Positions 50,527 through 59,347 are shown, numbered from the stretch's first letter. The stretch: DNA of 64,000 nucleotides from Devosia sp. A16 (GCF_001402915.1 NZ_CP012945.1:4441501-4505500); one strand, 5' to 3'. The notes: a model not told the origin generated them from the sequence alone. Made by a program: numbers and translations.

Positions 50527-50946
50527 TCAGGTGTTACCCGCACCGGCAATGTTCACCAGCCAGGAAATGCCGAACTTGTCGTTCAACATGCCGAAACTGT
50601 CGCCCCATGGCGCCCTGTCGAGCGGCATCATCACATTGCCGCCGGCCGAGAGCTTCTCCCAATAGCCGCGCAGCTCCGGTTCATTGTCGCCGCTGAGCGA
50701 CACGCTGATATTGTTGCCAGGCGTGAACGGCATCTCGGGCGGCGTATCGGCCGCCATCAGCCAATAGCCGCTGGTGGAGATCAGCTGGCCATGCATGATC
50801 TTGTCCTTGTCGGCGGGAGCGTGCGGCATGCCGCCTTCGGCATAGGTGCTGATCGTCAATTCGCCGCCGAACACCGAGTGGTAGAACTCGATGGCCTGGC
50901 GGGCGTTGCCGTTGAAGTTGAGGTAGGGGTTCAGGCGCGTCGGCAT
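50527..50946 (-). CDS. PhnB-like VOC-fold protein
   Basis: The 139-residue protein is of the PhnB/3-demethylubiquinone-methyltransferase-like VOC group. It opens LNPYLNFNGNARQAIEFYHS, has VFGGELTISTYAEGGMPHAP, KIMHGQLISTSGYWLMAAD and the end PWGDSFGMLNDKFGISWLVN. No metal-ligand trio is obvious, as is usual for this group, and its function is not established. ATG at 50946 is preceded by GGAGG at good distance. It stands alone and is divergent from a DUF1905 gene at 51063. Confidence 0.88.
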   Translation of the reverse strand: MPTRLNPYLNFNGNARQAIEFYHSVFGGELTISTYAEGGMPHAPADKDKIMHGQLISTSGYWLMAADTPPEMPFTPGNNISVSLSGDNEPELRGYWEKLSAGGNVMMPLDRAPWGDSFGMLNDKFGISWLVNIAGAGNT

Positions 50947-51062
50947 GGTTTCCTCCCGTGCTGCCTGGGCAAAGGCTAGTCGCCGGCTGTGACGGGAACA
51001 AGACGCGCGGGCTTGCCGGAGGGAGGGCGCTCCGCTCTATTCGAGCGGCAGGAGGAGCGGGC

Positions 51063-51377
51063 ATGGAGTTGCAGTTCAGGGCGACGGTGATTTACTGGCG
51101 CGGCCCGGCGCCGTTTTTTTATGCGCGGATCCCCGCCGATATCGGCGCCGAGATCGCCGCGGTGAAGAAGGCCGCGAGTTACGGCTGGGGTGTCATTCCG
51201 GTCGAGGCGACCATCGCCGGGGTCACCTTCACCACCTCGCTGTTCCCCAAGGACGATACCTACCTGCTGCCGCTCAAGCAGGCGGTGCGCAACAAGCTCG
51301 GCGTTACCGCCGATGATGAAGTCGAGGTCGAAATGACCATCGGCGGCGGCTACGTGCCGTTACAGTTCCGGGACTAG
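51063..51377 (+). CDS. DUF1905 family protein
   Basis: The 104-residue protein is a single DUF1905 domain. It has ATVIYWRGPAPFFYARIPAD, SYGWGVIPVEATIAGVTFTTS, LFPKDDTYLLPLKQAVRNKL and the end DDEVEVEMTIG. The fold is a small beta barrel; no reaction is known. In other bacteria the domain is often joined to or near YdeI/OmpD-associated proteins. GGAGGAGC lies seven bases before ATG. Its end is convergent with the ChaC-like gene, 59 bases apart. Confidence 0.85.
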   Translation: MELQFRATVIYWRGPAPFFYARIPADIGAEIAAVKKAASYGWGVIPVEATIAGVTFTTSLFPKDDTYLLPLKQAVRNKLGVTADDEVEVEMTIGGGYVPLQFRD

Positions 51378-51436
51378 GGCACGGCGTTCGCGCTTGCCCC
51401 CATCCGAGGCCGGCGTGTAGCAGATTGCCGCTGACC

Positions 51437-52144
51437 TCAGGCCGCCAGCGGCATCCTCAGGGCTCGGATTTCTGCGGCGACCCGGGCCTGCAGGGCCCAG
51501 AGGTTCCGGTCGCGGATGCCGTGTGCCTCGAGCTGCGCCACCGTGTTGTAGAGGTACTGCGCCCCCGAGCCCCAGTGGCCGGCCGCTCGTGCAAGCGTCC
51601 GCGCCACCACCTGTTGAGGCAGCCGGCCGACATAGTTGGCGCCATAGGGGGAGGCCACGAATGCGAGGGCCCGCAGGGGACCTTCGGGTGTCACGAGCCG
51701 CAGCCAGCGCGGTACGTTGGTCGGCCGCCGGCTGTCGGTCTCGCGCGCCAACAGCCGCACAAGCTGACCGTGCGCGTCCGCATCGGACAGCCGATAGGCG
51801 AGCCCGGCGCACGAGCCACCGCGATCGAGCGCCATCATCAGCCCCGGCATCTCGCGCGTACCGCGCCAGCGGGTCAGCCGCATGCAGAAGCGGCGGTGCC
51901 AGCCGCGCACCAGCGCCTGGCGGCTTTCGAGATGCTCGAGCTCGGGCTTCCAGATCAGCGAGCCATAGGCGAACAGCCAGAGCGGGCCATCCGGCCGGCT
52001 CGCCAGCAATGCACGTGCACCAGCCTCGAGATCGGCCACGCTCGGGGCGAGCAGGTCCGGCGTCGGGCCGGGATCGGGCTCGGTGCGCTCGACCAGCGCC
52101 ACCAGTTCGGCGGTCAGCTCCATTGTGGAGCGGGGTAGGGACAT
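51437..52144 (-). CDS. ChaC-like gamma-glutamylcyclotransferase
   Basis: The 235-residue protein matches the ChaC family, which releases 5-oxoproline from glutathione (gamma-glutamyl compounds). It has LWLFAYGSLIWKPELEHLES (substrate-binding YGSL motif), VRGWHRRFCMRLTRWRG, PGLMMALDRGGSCAGLAYRL, ALAFVASPYGANYVGRLP and AAGHWGSGAQYLYNTVAQLE. The expected catalytic glutamate lies in the middle third and is less certain by eye. It would turn over glutathione in the cytoplasm. ATG at 52144 follows GGAG by seven bases, and a nested palindromic motif lies 33 bases upstream. Confidence 0.88.
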   Translation of the reverse strand: MSLPRSTMELTAELVALVERTEPDPGPTPDLLAPSVADLEAGARALLASRPDGPLWLFAYGSLIWKPELEHLESRQALVRGWHRRFCMRLTRWRGTREMPGLMMALDRGGSCAGLAYRLSDADAHGQLVRLLARETDSRRPTNVPRWLRLVTPEGPLRALAFVASPYGANYVGRLPQQVVARTLARAAGHWGSGAQYLYNTVAQLEAHGIRDRNLWALQARVAAEIRALRMPLAA

Positions 52145-52176
52145 CGTCCAACTCCAAGCGGTCGCCCCCCGCTGGA

Positions 52177-52219
52177 GCGCTCTCAGGAAAACTTGCAGAC
52201 TTTTCCGGTTCGAGAGCGC
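52177..52219. repeat. Nested palindromic intergenic motif, copy 2
   Basis: GCGCTCTC (52177-52184) pairs with GAGAGCGC (52212-52219), and within this GGAAAA pairs with TTTTCC around CTTGCAGAC. Copy 1 is at 7207-7249. The design resembles the dispersed Hyphomicrobiales palindrome that is frequent between genes. Here it lies 33 bases before the chaC-like start, in the gap to the PPC-domain gene. The remaining 150 bases hold no gene. Confidence 0.65.
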
Positions 52220-52374
52220 GACGAAAGCGTTGCCTGGCATATGCCGGGGGCGGGGCGGGGGATCAAGTGTACTGGTGGTACGGAACTGCGCTCGCACCGA
52301 CGACCCGGTTTCGACGCGCGTCGCAACCGAAGCGCCGGGGAGGCGTTGCCGAACAACAGCGACAGGAGGCCTCC

Positions 52375-52812
52375 ATGCAGACACGGCGCATCCACGAAGT
52401 AGCGGGTCAGGCGACCTGGGTGATGGTGCTCGAAACCGGCGACGAAGCCATTGACTGCCTTACCCGGTTCGCCACGGCCGAGGCGCTGGATGCTGCGAGC
52501 TTCACCGCCATCGGCGCCTTCGAGCGGGCGACGCTGGCCTTCTTCGATTGGGAGCTCAAGGAGTATCTGCCGATCCCGGTGGACGAGCAGGTCGAAGTGG
52601 CCTCGCTCAGCGGGGACATTGCTTTGGGCCCGGATGGGCGGCCCGCGGTGCATGTTCATGCGGTGCTCGGGCGTCGTGATGGCAGCGCCCTCGCTGGCCA
52701 CCTCAAGGCGGGGGTGGTGCGGCCGACGCTCGAACTGGTGCTGACCGAGTCGCCGGGGGCGTTGCGCAAACGCGTCGATGACGAGAGTGGCGTTGCGCTG
52801 ATCCGGGTGTAG
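52375..52812 (+). CDS. PPC-domain (DUF296) protein
   Basis: The 145-residue protein is a stand-alone PPC (plants and prokaryotes conserved) domain. It has TWVMVLETGDEAIDCLTRF, ASFTAIGAFERATLAFFDW, EVASLSGDIALGPDGRPAVH, VHAVLGRRDGSALAGHLKAG and the end PTLELVLTE. The VHVHAVLG histidines are a family hallmark and may bind metal. In plants the domain joins AT-hook proteins and forms trimers; in bacteria its role is unknown. AGGAGG lies six bases before ATG. A Nudix gene follows nine bases later, so the two are probably one transcript. Confidence 0.88.
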   Translation: MQTRRIHEVAGQATWVMVLETGDEAIDCLTRFATAEALDAASFTAIGAFERATLAFFDWELKEYLPIPVDEQVEVASLSGDIALGPDGRPAVHVHAVLGRRDGSALAGHLKAGVVRPTLELVLTESPGALRKRVDDESGVALIRV

Positions 52813-52820
52813 GGTGGGCT

Positions 52821-53282
52821 ATGCCTGAAACCTCCGCCGGCATCTTGCTCCATCGAGCCGCCGCATCAGGCCGCGAGCTGCTGCTGGTGCACCCCGGCGG
52901 CCCGTTCTGGGCCGGCAAGGACGAGGCTGCATGGTCGATTCCCAAGGGACTCACCGGCCCCGGAGAGGATGGCGACGTGGCCGCGCGACGCGAGTTTGCC
53001 GAAGAGCTGGGCGTCGCGCCCGAAGGGGACCTGATACCGTTGGGGGAGTTTCGCCTCTCGAGCAGCAAACGGCTGCTCGCCTTTGCCCTCGAGGGCGATT
53101 TCGATCCGGAAAGGCTGGTTTCCAACAGCTTCGAGATGGAATGGCCGCCCCGCTCCGGACGGCGGCAGAGTTTCCCGGAAGTGGACCGGGCTGCGTGGTT
53201 CGGGCTCGAGGCGGCGCGGACCAAGCTGCATCTGGGGCAGCGGCCGTTGATCGATGCGCTGGTGGCTGCTGTCGGAGGATGA
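52821..53282 (+). CDS. Nudix hydrolase
   Basis: The 153-residue protein carries a complete Nudix box: G-x5-E-x7-REx2EE-x-G, seen here as GLTGPGEDGDVAARREFAEE followed by LG. This binds magnesium and hydrolyses nucleoside diphosphates linked to another group. Before it is AWSIPKG, a sequence typical of the diadenosine-polyphosphate/diphosphoinositol-type branch, and the first strand begins TSAGILLHRAA. The exact substrate is unknown. It follows the PPC-domain gene closely. It ends 21 bases from the convergent receiver-kinase gene. Confidence 0.9.
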   Translation: MPETSAGILLHRAAASGRELLLVHPGGPFWAGKDEAAWSIPKGLTGPGEDGDVAARREFAEELGVAPEGDLIPLGEFRLSSSKRLLAFALEGDFDPERLVSNSFEMEWPPRSGRRQSFPEVDRAAWFGLEAARTKLHLGQRPLIDALVAAVGG

Positions 53283-53303
53283 TGTCGACAGCACCGCCGC
53301 GGT

Positions 53304-54395
53304 TCAGGGCGACAGCCCATCGAGCGGCAGGACCAGGCTGAGGCGCAAGCCTTCCGGCCTCCACTCCCTCGTGATCTCGCCGCGCAGCCCCTGCAGCGCA
53401 GCCTTCTCGAGCGTCGTGCCGAACCCTTCGCGGCTCGCGGTGGATGACGGAGGCGAGGCCGCCTTCTCGTCCCAAACGAGGCGCAGCGCTTGTCCCTCGT
53501 TGGTCAGTGCGATGTCGAGCTGTCCCTCGGGCGAGGCGAGCGCGCCATATTTCACGGCGTTGGTCGAAAGCTCGTGCAGCAGCAGCGCCAGCGAGGTGAG
53601 GGCGGAGCCGCGCAGCGGCGCATCGTCGCCGGCAACGCTGATCTGTGCTGCGCCCGGATGCCGATGCGGGTCGAGAATGGCCTCGAGCAACTGGATCACC
53701 GTGGTGTTGGTCGGGGTCGGCTCTGCCGATCTCGCCAGATCCGGCAACGTCAGGTCATGGGCGCGGGCGAGCGCTCCCATGCGCGAGCGGAGATCGGCGG
53801 CAAGTTCGCTCACGTTGGTCGCAGAGCGGGCGCTGAGGGAGATGAGCCCGGCGGTGAGGCTGAACAGGTTCTTGATGCGGTGGTTGATCTCGCGCAGCAG
53901 GATATCCTTGCCGCGCGCCGCTTCCTCCAGCGCCGCAGCATGCGCCGCGAGTTCGTCCCGCTGCGCGGCGAGCCATTGCCTCTGCACATAAAGCTCGAAG
54001 AACACATGCACCTTGCTGCGCAGGATATCGGGCTCGATCGGTTTCTGGATAAAGTCGACGGCGCCGGCCTCGTAGCCGCGGAAGCGACGGGCTCCGTCGG
54101 CCGTGCCGGCCGTGACGAAGATGATCGGCACCCGGCGCGTCCGCTCGTTGCCCCGCATCAACTCGGCCAACTCGTAGCCGCTCAGCCCCGGCATCTGCAC
54201 ATCTATGAGGGCGAGCGCCACATCGTGCTGCAGGAGCAACTCCAGCGCTTCGTCTCCCGAACGCGCCTTGAGCAGCAGGATGTCGTCGCGCTTGAGCAGC
54301 GCTTCCAGCGACAGCAGGTTTTCCTCGAGGTCGTCGACCAGGAGGAAGGGAACCGGGGCCTTGGGGTGCTCAAATCTCTTCAAGGTATGCTGCAA
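53304..54395 (-). CDS. Receiver domain fused to an HWE-family histidine kinase
   Basis: The 363-residue protein joins an N-terminal response-regulator receiver (1-135; DD at 21-22, phosphoacceptor D65 in LIDVQMPG, K118) to a coiled-coil linker and an HWE/HisKA_2-type kinase. The kinase has H172 in LREINHRIKNLF, the N-box HELSTNAVKYGAL, the W-x-E-like WDEKA, and the end GFGTTLEKAALQGL. HWE kinases are typical of alphaproteobacteria and several feed the PhyR-EcfG stress pathway. It overlaps the CheB gene by 26 bases and is last in the four-gene unit, so it may be phosphorylated by the hybrid kinase and pass the signal on. There is no membrane segment. Confidence 0.9.
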   Translation of the reverse strand: MQHTLKRFEHPKAPVPFLLVDDLEENLLSLEALLKRDDILLLKARSGDEALELLLQHDVALALIDVQMPGLSGYELAELMRGNERTRRVPIIFVTAGTADGARRFRGYEAGAVDFIQKPIEPDILRSKVHVFFELYVQRQWLAAQRDELAAHAAALEEAARGKDILLREINHRIKNLFSLTAGLISLSARSATNVSELAADLRSRMGALARAHDLTLPDLARSAEPTPTNTTVIQLLEAILDPHRHPGAAQISVAGDDAPLRGSALTSLALLLHELSTNAVKYGALASPEGQLDIALTNEGQALRLVWDEKAASPPSSTASREGFGTTLEKAALQGLRGEITREWRPEGLRLSLVLPLDGLSP

Positions 54396-54927
54396 TCGCT
54401 TGGAGTGTCATGGCTTTCGCGGTGGGGCTCAGTTGCAGGGCCGCCTCTGGCATGGCAGCGGCAAGGGCCGAGGAGGGGGTCTGGACCACTCCCACTCCGC
54501 CTTCGCTGATGATCGCTTTCAGTCCCCGTGCGCCGTCTGCGTTTGCGCCGGTGAGGACGATCCCGATCAACCCGGGACCATAGGCGTCGGCAGCGCTCTC
54601 GAACAGGACGTCGATCGAAGGTCGTGAGAACAGCACGGGTGCATCACACGACAGGGAAAAGCTCCTATCGACTTCCACGAGCAGATGGTAGTCCGGCGGC
54701 GCAAAATAGATGGTGCCTGCGACAATGGGGTCCTTGTCCTCTGCTTCCACCACGGTGAGGGCGCACTTGGCCCGGAACAGCTCCGCCATGGCGCTGCGTC
54801 GATCAGCAGGCAGGTGGACCACCACGATGATCGGCAGCCGGAAGCCGGGCTTCAGCGCCGGCAGCAATGAGGTCAGCGCCTCGACTGCGCCCGCGGAGGC
54901 GCCGATGACGATGGCCTCAGGCGGCAT
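54370..54927 (-). CDS. cheB: Stand-alone CheB-type protein-glutamate methylesterase domain
   Basis: The 185-residue protein is a CheB catalytic domain without the usual N-terminal receiver. The catalytic set is visible: the serine in IVIGASAGAVEAL, the histidine in VVVHLPADRRSA, and the aspartate in TGANADGARGL, with the FAPPDYHLLV segment between. CheB removes methyl groups from receptor glutamates; here no receptor gene is nearby, so the target is unknown. Loss of the receiver means its activity is not under direct phosphorylation. Its start lies 11 bases inside the end of the CheR gene, which indicates tight translational coupling. I chose ATG 54927 since the fold begins PPEAIVIGAS. Confidence 0.9.
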   Translation of the reverse strand: MPPEAIVIGASAGAVEALTSLLPALKPGFRLPIIVVVHLPADRRSAMAELFRAKCALTVVEAEDKDPIVAGTIYFAPPDYHLLVEVDRSFSLSCDAPVLFSRPSIDVLFESAADAYGPGLIGIVLTGANADGARGLKAIISEGGVGVVQTPSSALAAAMPEAALQLSPTAKAMTLQAIAAYLEEI

Positions 54928-55765
54928 CGGTCGCGCGCCTCTGGTAGATCTTCTCCTCGCGCACGAAGTCGACAAAGGCTGAGCTGTGGCCGGAAAAGCG
55001 CAGGGTTTCCTTGGAGCCGATGCCGAGGAAGCCCTTGCGCGACAGAGAGTCCTCGAACAGCCCGATGGCGCGGTCCTGCAAGGTGCGGTCGAAATAGATC
55101 ATCACGTTGCGGCACGAGATCAGGTTCATCTCCCCGAACACCGCGTCGCTGACGAGGCTGTGGTCCGAGAACACCACGTTGCGGCGCAGGCTGGGATCGA
55201 AACGCGCCCGTCCATATGCGGCCTGGTAGTAGTCGGACAACGACGACCGGCCGCCCGACTTGCGGTGATTCTCGGTGAAGAGCTGGATCCGATCGAGCGG
55301 ATAGACCCCGGCCTCCGCCGCTTCCAGTGCCTGATGGTTGATATCGGTGGCGTAGAAGATGGTGCGATCCTCGAGCCCTTCCTCCCGGAACAGGATGACC
55401 AGCGAATAGAGTTCTTCGCCCTCGCTGCAGCCTGCAACCCACACCTTGAGGGAAGGGTAGGTGCGCAGATGCGGCACCACCTGCTCGCGGATGGCCTTGA
55501 AGTAGCTTGGGTCCCGGAACATCTCGCTCACCTGGATGGTGAGATAGCCGAGCAGCCGGGGCAGCATCGAGGGATCGTGCAGCAGCCGGTCCTGCAGGGC
55601 CGAAAACGTTGCGATGCCAAGCTGTTGGCGGGCCTGCCGCAACCGCCGCTTGATCGACGCCATGGCATAGTTGCGGAAATCATAGTGATACTTGAGGAAC
55701 AGCGCCTCGAGCAGCAGCCGGATTTCGATGTCCTCGACCTTGTCGAGCTGCGATGGGGCACTCAC
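54917..55765 (-). CDS. cheR: CheR-type methyltransferase
   Basis: The 282-residue protein is a CheR S-adenosylmethionine-dependent methyltransferase. It has the N-terminal helical domain (VEDIEIRLLLEALFLKYHYD, then SIKRRLRQARQQLG), QVSEMFRDPSYFKAIREQVV, the SAM-binding VWVAGCSEGEELYSL, TDINHQALEAAEAGVY, and MNLISCRNVMIYFDR. CheR methylates glutamates of chemoreceptors. Its usual acceptors are missing here, as in other alphaproteobacterial clusters in which CheR, CheB and a hybrid kinase form a separate pathway. The GTG start overlaps the stop of the hybrid kinase gene by four bases. Confidence 0.92.
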   Translation of the reverse strand: MSAPSQLDKVEDIEIRLLLEALFLKYHYDFRNYAMASIKRRLRQARQQLGIATFSALQDRLLHDPSMLPRLLGYLTIQVSEMFRDPSYFKAIREQVVPHLRTYPSLKVWVAGCSEGEELYSLVILFREEGLEDRTIFYATDINHQALEAAEAGVYPLDRIQLFTENHRKSGGRSSLSDYYQAAYGRARFDPSLRRNVVFSDHSLVSDAVFGEMNLISCRNVMIYFDRTLQDRAIGLFEDSLSRKGFLGIGSKETLRFSGHSSAFVDFVREEKIYQRRATDAA

Positions 55766-58700
55766 TTGGGCATCCAGACCCGCACCAGCGACAGCAGCTT
55801 CTCCACGTCCAGCGGCTTGGCCATGTAGTCGTTCGCTCCCGCCTCGATGCAGCGCTGCTGGTCGTCAGGCATGGCCTTGGCGGTCAGGGCGATGATCGGC
55901 AATTTCTTCAGCCCCGGGTTCTTGCGGATCTCGCGGGTGGCGGTCAGGCCATCCATGACCGGCATCATCACGTCCATCAGCACCAGGTCGATCTTGTCTT
56001 CGTTGGCGCCACCGAGCGCATCCAGCGCCTCCTGGCCGTTGCGCGCGATCTGGATGCTGGCGCCGCGCGGTTCCAGAATGTTGGTCAGGGCATAAACGTT
56101 GCGTACGTCGTCCTCCACCACGAGGATGCGCCGGCCCTCCAGCAGCGCGTCGCGGTGCCGCGCCTTGCGGATCATCTTCTGCTGCTCGTCCGGCAGGTCC
56201 GAAATCACCTGATGCAGGAACAGGCTGACCTCGTCCAGCAGCCGCTCGGGCGACTTGGCGCCCTTGATGATGATCGAGCGCGAGTACTTCCTGAGCTTCT
56301 CCTCGTCGACCGGCGAGAGTTCGCGGCCGGTATAGACGATGACCGGCGGGAACGAATAGGCGCCCTCCTGGCTCAGCTTTTCCAGCAGCGAGTAACCTGA
56401 GGCATCGGGCAGCGACAGGTCGAGCACCATGCAGTCGAAGGTCTGCTGCTCCAGGAGGGCGAGGCATTCCGCCGCCGTGCTCGCCGTCACCGTCTCGACA
56501 TCGCCCGAGCCCAGTAGTCTGGCAACCGCATCGCGCTGCACCGGGTCGTCCTCCACCACCAGCACGCGATGCATGCGCTGCGCCAGCTTGGTCTCGAGTT
56601 TCTGCAATACCTCAACCAGCTGCTCGCGCGTTACCGGCTTGTTGGCAAAGCCGACGGCGCCCAGTGAGTAGGCGCTTTCGGTGTGGTCGCCCGCCGAGAC
56701 GACGTGGATGGGGATATGCCGGGTCCGCACGTCCTGCTTGAGCCGGTCGAGCACGGCAAGCCCGGATTGATCGGGCAGGCCGACATCGAGCACGATCGCG
56801 CTGGGCATGTAGTCCTTGGCGAGACGCAGGGCTTCCTCGGCGGTGCCGGCGACGATCGACTGGAAGCCCATCTCGCGGGAAAGGTCGCGGACGATCGAGG
56901 CAAAGGTCGTATCGTCCTCGATGACCAGCAGGATGCGGCGGCCGTCCGTCGCCGGAGCGTCGCGATCGTCCTCGATGGTCCGCACCACCGGCACGACCTG
57001 CGGTCGCGCGGGTGGGGCCGGGGAGGCCGGCGGGGAGGAGGGGGCGAAGGTTGCGACCTCGCGCGGGGCGACCTTCGCCGGGTCATAGCTGGCCGGCAGC
57101 CTGACGGTGAAGGTGCTGCCACGACCCGGTTCGCTGTCGAGCAGGATGGTTCCCCCCAGCAGTCGGACCAGCTGCCGCGAGATCGACAGACCCAGCCCGG
57201 TGCCGCCGTATTTCCGGCTGATGGTGCCGTCGGCCTGCTGGAAGGCTTCGAAGATGCTCTGCTGCTGAGCCTTGGCGATACCGATGCCGGTGTCGCTGAC
57301 CGCAAAGCTCACTGTCCCGTTGTCGCCCGGCTGGATCGACAGGGTCACCCGGCCGGCTTCGGTGAACTTGATCGCGTTCGACAGCAGGTTCTTCAGCACC
57401 TGCTCCAGCCGCTGAGGATCGGTCTCGATGGTGCGCGGCAGCGTTTGCGCCACTTCGACCGCGAACTCGAGCCGCTTGTCCTGCGCCAGCGGTTGAAACA
57501 CCTGCCGCAGGTTTCCCACCAGCCGTTCGACCGCCACGGTTTCCGGGCGGATCTCCACATGCCCCGCTTCGATCTTGGACAAATCGAGGATGTCGTTGAT
57601 CAGGTTCAGCAGGTCGTTGCCGGAAGACTGGATGGTCTTGGCGTACTTCACCTGCTCGTCCGTGAGGTTCTCCTCGGGGTTGTCGGCAAGCAGCTTGGCG
57701 AGGATGAGCGAGGAGTTCAGTGGCGTCCTGAGCTCGTGCGACATATTGGCGAGGAAGTCGGACTTGTACTGGCTCGCCTGTTCCAGCTCGCGGGCCTTCA
57801 GCTCCACGGCGATGTTGACACGTTCCAGGTCGTCGCGCTGCGTTTCCAGCTGCTGTGCCTGCTCCTCGAGCTGCGCGTTGGTCTGTTCCAGTTCGACCTG
57901 CTGCTGTTCGAGGCGCGCCTGCGATTCCTTGAGGGCGCGGCTCTGCTCCTCGAGTTCCTCGTTGGAAACCCTGAGCTCCTCGCTCTGCGTCTGGAGCTCC
58001 TCGGATTGGCGCTGCGTCTCCTCGAGCAGGTCCTGCAACTCCCCGCGATAGGCGGCGGACCGAACTGCAACGGCCACCGCTTCGGAGGCACGGTCGAGCA
58101 GCGCCACGATGCGCTCGTCGACCGGCTTGAGGAAACCCAGTTCCAGCACCGAGTTCACCCGTTCGTCGATCAGCGCCGGCACGATCACCAGGTGCCGCGG
58201 CTTGTCCTGCCCCAGGGCTGAACCGAATGTCAGGTAACCGTCCGGTACGCCATCCACCACGATGGGCCGGCGCTCGTCGGCTGCTCGGCCGAGCAGGCCT
58301 TCCCGCGGTCCGAACTGGCTCGGGATGGCCGCGTCCGCCGGTACGCCGTGCACGGCGGCGCGGAGGAAGCTCCCACCGCTGCTGACGAACATCGCGCCGG
58401 CGACCGCGCCGGTATAGCTCGCGAGGAAGTCGAGAATGCCGTTGCCCAGTTGCTCGAGCGGGCGATCGCCCAGCATGGCGGAGCCGAGCCCGACCTCGCC
58501 GGCCTGCAGCCATTCTTCGCGGCGCCGGGCCTCAGTGGAGCGCCTGACCAGCAGCGCAATGATCCCGGTCAGCAGCAGGCCCAGCACGGCAGAGAGCAAG
58601 GTGCTGAGCAAGGCCCGCTGCTGCGCTCCGTCCATTTCGACCAGGCGCTGGGTCCGCACCCTGGTTTCTTCGAGCGCGATAGCGGCGATCTGCGCCCGGA

Positions 58701-59190
58701 TCGCGTCCATGTCGAGCTTGCCGGCGTCCGATCGCACGAGGGCCAGCGCCGCGGCCTCCTGTCCGGCTCGCCGGAGCTCGATGGTCCTCGCGAGTTCCGC
58801 CAGCTTGGTGTCGACATACTGGCGCAGCAGGACCAGACGCTCCTCTTGGCCAGCATTGGCAGCCGTGGTCCGGCCGATCTTGTCGAGCTGCGCCGGGATC
58901 GCCTGCAGCGCCGTAGTATAGGGGGCGAGATAGGCGTCTTCGCCGGTGAGCAGATAGCCGCGCTGGCCGGTTTCCGCGTCCTGAACCTGCGACAGCAGCT
59001 CATCGAGCGAAACGATCGCCTGATGGGTCTGCACGATGCGCTGATTGCCGATCCGCAGCGCATCGAAGTTGAGATAGGCGATGACCCCGCTCCCCACGAA
59101 GAACAGCAGCGCTGCCGCAAGCCCCAGTGCAACGCTCAGATCGAGCCCGAAGATCTGCTTTGAGGCTTGTTCGACTTGTCGGCGATTCAT
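55762..59190 (-). CDS. Membrane-bound hybrid histidine kinase with three receiver domains
   Basis: The 1142-residue protein holds, in order: a membrane helix (about 20-40), a CHASE3-like periplasmic domain (42-190, with SLDELLSQVQDAETGQRGYL), a second helix (197-215), a GAF-like domain (235-380), a long coiled coil (385-475), a HisKA domain with H485 in NMSHELRTPLN, and an HATPase (NAIKFTEAG, DTGIGI, GTGLGL). A proline-rich linker (about 755-795) precedes three receivers (VLDVGLPD, VLDLSLPD and LMDVMMPV at the acceptor sites). It has no HPt domain, so a separate one must exist if a relay occurs. The ATG at 59190 keeps the first helix; a weak ribosome binding site precedes it. It heads an overlapping four-gene unit. 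Confidence 0.92.
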   Translation of the reverse strand: MNRRQVEQASKQIFGLDLSVALGLAAALLFFVGSGVIAYLNFDALRIGNQRIVQTHQAIVSLDELLSQVQDAETGQRGYLLTGEDAYLAPYTTALQAIPAQLDKIGRTTAANAGQEERLVLLRQYVDTKLAELARTIELRRAGQEAAALALVRSDAGKLDMDAIRAQIAAIALEETRVRTQRLVEMDGAQQRALLSTLLSAVLGLLLTGIIALLVRRSTEARRREEWLQAGEVGLGSAMLGDRPLEQLGNGILDFLASYTGAVAGAMFVSSGGSFLRAAVHGVPADAAIPSQFGPREGLLGRAADERRPIVVDGVPDGYLTFGSALGQDKPRHLVIVPALIDERVNSVLELGFLKPVDERIVALLDRASEAVAVAVRSAAYRGELQDLLEETQRQSEELQTQSEELRVSNEELEEQSRALKESQARLEQQQVELEQTNAQLEEQAQQLETQRDDLERVNIAVELKARELEQASQYKSDFLANMSHELRTPLNSSLILAKLLADNPEENLTDEQVKYAKTIQSSGNDLLNLINDILDLSKIEAGHVEIRPETVAVERLVGNLRQVFQPLAQDKRLEFAVEVAQTLPRTIETDPQRLEQVLKNLLSNAIKFTEAGRVTLSIQPGDNGTVSFAVSDTGIGIAKAQQQSIFEAFQQADGTISRKYGGTGLGLSISRQLVRLLGGTILLDSEPGRGSTFTVRLPASYDPAKVAPREVATFAPSSPPASPAPPARPQVVPVVRTIEDDRDAPATDGRRILLVIEDDTTFASIVRDLSREMGFQSIVAGTAEEALRLAKDYMPSAIVLDVGLPDQSGLAVLDRLKQDVRTRHIPIHVVSAGDHTESAYSLGAVGFANKPVTREQLVEVLQKLETKLAQRMHRVLVVEDDPVQRDAVARLLGSGDVETVTASTAAECLALLEQQTFDCMVLDLSLPDASGYSLLEKLSQEGAYSFPPVIVYTGRELSPVDEEKLRKYSRSIIIKGAKSPERLLDEVSLFLHQVISDLPDEQQKMIRKARHRDALLEGRRILVVEDDVRNVYALTNILEPRGASIQIARNGQEALDALGGANEDKIDLVLMDVMMPVMDGLTATREIRKNPGLKKLPIIALTAKAMPDDQQRCIEAGANDYMAKPLDVEKLLSLVRVWMPK

Positions 59191-59347
59191 GTGGGCACTC
59201 GGGTGGGATAGATTGGCCCAACGGAGATACACGTTGGACCATCGTCGCGATAGTCGCCGGGTCGTCGCGGTGAAGATCGGCTGAAGGCTGACGGAACCCG
59301 CCGGCGGCGAGGGGTGCCGTTCACTCGGAGGCTCCGCTCCTGAGGGG

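Noticed and set aside
56683-58221. 512-codon plus-strand frame inside the hybrid kinase gene
   Set aside because: Antisense shadow; the kinase frame is continuous with all motifs.
59287-59312. EcfG promoter (GGAAC ... CGTT) before the phosphodiester glycosidase region
   Set aside because: Spacing is 20 bases and the strand points away from any gene.
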